The notes under the pieces are model-generated. The model saw nothing but the letters and a program-made list of their open reading frames with translations. It did no database searches and was not told where the DNA came from. Below, one piece after another: positions 5,283 to 6,430 of a DNA stretch of 6,430 nt; position 1 is the stretch's first letter; the number at the start of each line of letters is the position of its first letter. Source of the DNA: Planctomycetota bacterium (GTDB lineage Bacteria; Planctomycetota; Phycisphaerae; SM23-33); the NCBI GenBank assembly GCA_003644335.1, contig QNCB01000081.1, positions 1 through 6,430 on the forward strand. Direction: 5' to 3'. Position numbers and translations under genes: made by a program.

Positions 5283-6365
5283 ATGCGTAGAAACAAGACT
5301 CTTTGCCTGTGCTTTGCGATGTTGATTATCCTGTTGGCGGCGGGCCAATCGCGGGCCTTGCCTCCCGAGCCTAATATCCCAGCGGACGCGATGGGGCATC
5401 AGCTCCTGCCTGTTTATCGAAAGCAAATCAGCCAACGTATCAAGTGGTGGAAACAGCTTTTCGTTATCGCCCGTACGAACCAGGACATACTCGACGCCCG
5501 CGAGGGCTTGGTTGGGGACTACAACCTGTACAGCCATCCGCGATATCAGCTTGCCTTTGCCCGCGAGAGCGTCAAGGAGCTGAAGGGCATGTTGGATGGC
5601 AAGGGCTTTACCGCTGGGGACAGGTTGGCTGAGCAAAAGCAGATAAATCTCGCCATCGCCTTTTCGGGTTTTTCGTCGCGTGGCACGAGTCCAGCCTTGT
5701 CTGTAATGGTTCGCAGCACCAACGAGGGCATGCGGTACCTGGGCTGGGCGGGCTATGAAAACATTTGCCCTCATCTGTTGAAGATTGGGCCTAAGACGGC
5801 TGGTAAATTCGTCAAGTCCGCGGGCGCTGCTGCGATAGCGGAGACGAACCCGCTGATATTGCGGAAAATTCTGCTGGTGATGAAGCGGGCGGCAGAGGAT
5901 AAAACCGTCCCTGCCAGGACCGCTCGGGCGGTGCGCAAGCAACTCGTTGACACTCTGGCCCGGGCCTGGCCCGGTTGGCGGGGGAAAGTTCGCAGCCTAG
6001 ACTCCGCCTTCGCGCAAAGCCTGGCTTCGGCGGTGGCTGTTCTTGCGGAGGCAGCTCCGGCTGCCAAACAGAGCAAGACGAAGCGAATGAAAGTTCTGCA
6101 GATGGTGGTGAACCTCGCCTACGACGCAGCCTATGTTTACGACCAGGCTTTGCAGGCCTCAGCTGGCGGGTTCGAAAAAATAACCGACGACCAGGCTCGC
6201 AAGCGGAAAGCTCAAGCTAACCAGAAACTGCAACAAGCCTGCAAGAAACTTCTCTCTGCCTGCGAAACAGCCCTGAACAAAATAACGGGGCAAGGCAAAA
6301 CGCCCCTCGCCCAAGCCCAGGTTACCAAAGTAGACCCGGGAGCTGCAGTGCTAGGCGCAGTATAG
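5283..6365 (+). CDS. Exported alpha-helical protein of unknown family
   Basis: A 360-residue protein with a clear Sec signal peptide: MRRNK, a hydrophobic core at about 7-20, and probable cleavage after SRA (residue 25), leaving LPPEPN as the mature start. No cysteine lies at the cleavage point, so it should be periplasmic or secreted, not a lipoprotein. The rest is almost all predicted helix and rich in Ala, Lys and Gln. NPLILRKILLVMKRAAED (189-206), ARAVRKQLVDTLARAW (214-229) and the stretches around them suggest HEAT-like helical hairpins, but without a firm repeat match. A Lys/Gln-rich helix lies near 300-335. The ATG at 5283 is chosen because AAGGA lies 10 bases upstream and the signal peptide starts there. 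The same frame opens earlier (5166) but would bury the signal sequence. After the TAG stop the same frame stays open to the window edge. Function is unknown. Confidence 0.8.
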   Translation: MRRNKTLCLCFAMLIILLAAGQSRALPPEPNIPADAMGHQLLPVYRKQISQRIKWWKQLFVIARTNQDILDAREGLVGDYNLYSHPRYQLAFARESVKELKGMLDGKGFTAGDRLAEQKQINLAIAFSGFSSRGTSPALSVMVRSTNEGMRYLGWAGYENICPHLLKIGPKTAGKFVKSAGAAAIAETNPLILRKILLVMKRAAEDKTVPARTARAVRKQLVDTLARAWPGWRGKVRSLDSAFAQSLASAVAVLAEAAPAAKQSKTKRMKVLQMVVNLAYDAAYVYDQALQASAGGFEKITDDQARKRKAQANQKLQQACKKLLSACETALNKITGQGKTPLAQAQVTKVDPGAAVLGAV

Positions 6366-6430
6366 GACTGTGCAGCGGACCTGAAAAACCAAGGCGTTAC
6401 TGATCCTTCAAAAGAGGCAATAGGCAAGTA

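Noticed and set aside
5187..5942. Minus-strand frame of 251 codons
   Set aside because: It is antisense to the exported protein gene and shows no signal peptide, motif or ribosome site.

Overview
The window is moderately GC-rich bacterial DNA. It carries type IV pilus/type II secretion ATPase genes, two divergent tRNA genes, a type 4 uracil-DNA glycosylase, a small zinc-ribbon protein, and a run of envelope or exported proteins (a discoidin-like lipoprotein, a single-pass membrane coiled-coil protein and a secreted helical protein). The style (envelope proteins of unknown family, a membrane-anchored secretion-ATPase relative, many short intergenic repeats, tRNA genes without encoded CCA) suggests a Gram-negative-type environmental bacterium. 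A planctomycete, perhaps of the Phycisphaerae, is my best guess, but that is inference and no marker in the window proves it.

Layout. Positions 2-418 (+) are the 3' end of a PilT-like ATPase, cut by the window edge. Four bases later comes 423-2072 (+), a GspE/PilB-like protein. It has added N-terminal membrane segments and has lost the Walker A lysine, the Walker B glutamate and the His-box histidine, so it is probably a membrane-anchored pseudo-ATPase in an operon with the PilT-like protein. A probable convergent terminator follows (2098-2136). Next are tRNA-Ser(CGA) on the minus strand (2249-2333) and tRNA-Arg(CCG) on the plus strand (2576-2649), transcribed divergently from promoters I can place in the 242 bases between them. 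An 8-bp periodic repeat separates tRNA-Arg from the uracil-DNA glycosylase gene (2714-3526, +).

The glycosylase converges with a small zinc-ribbon gene (3653-3910, -). The gap between them is a large imperfect inverted repeat (3502-3652) with CACGAAT units in its arms and a 10-bp periodic core. The glycosylase stop codon lies inside its left arm. A strong sigma-70-like promoter (4074-4101), whose spacer is a GGCTG triplet repeat, drives a lipoprotein gene (4165-4674) and a membrane coiled-coil gene (4704-5108). A separate promoter (5182-5210) probably drives the exported protein at 5283-6365.

Across the whole window the heptamer CCAGGCT/AGCCTGG occurs 15 times by eye, where about one is expected by chance. 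It occurs in all three reading frames of genes and also between genes. This dispersed motif, the degenerate membrane-anchored ATPase and the repeat that supplies a gene's stop codon are the three most interesting signals.
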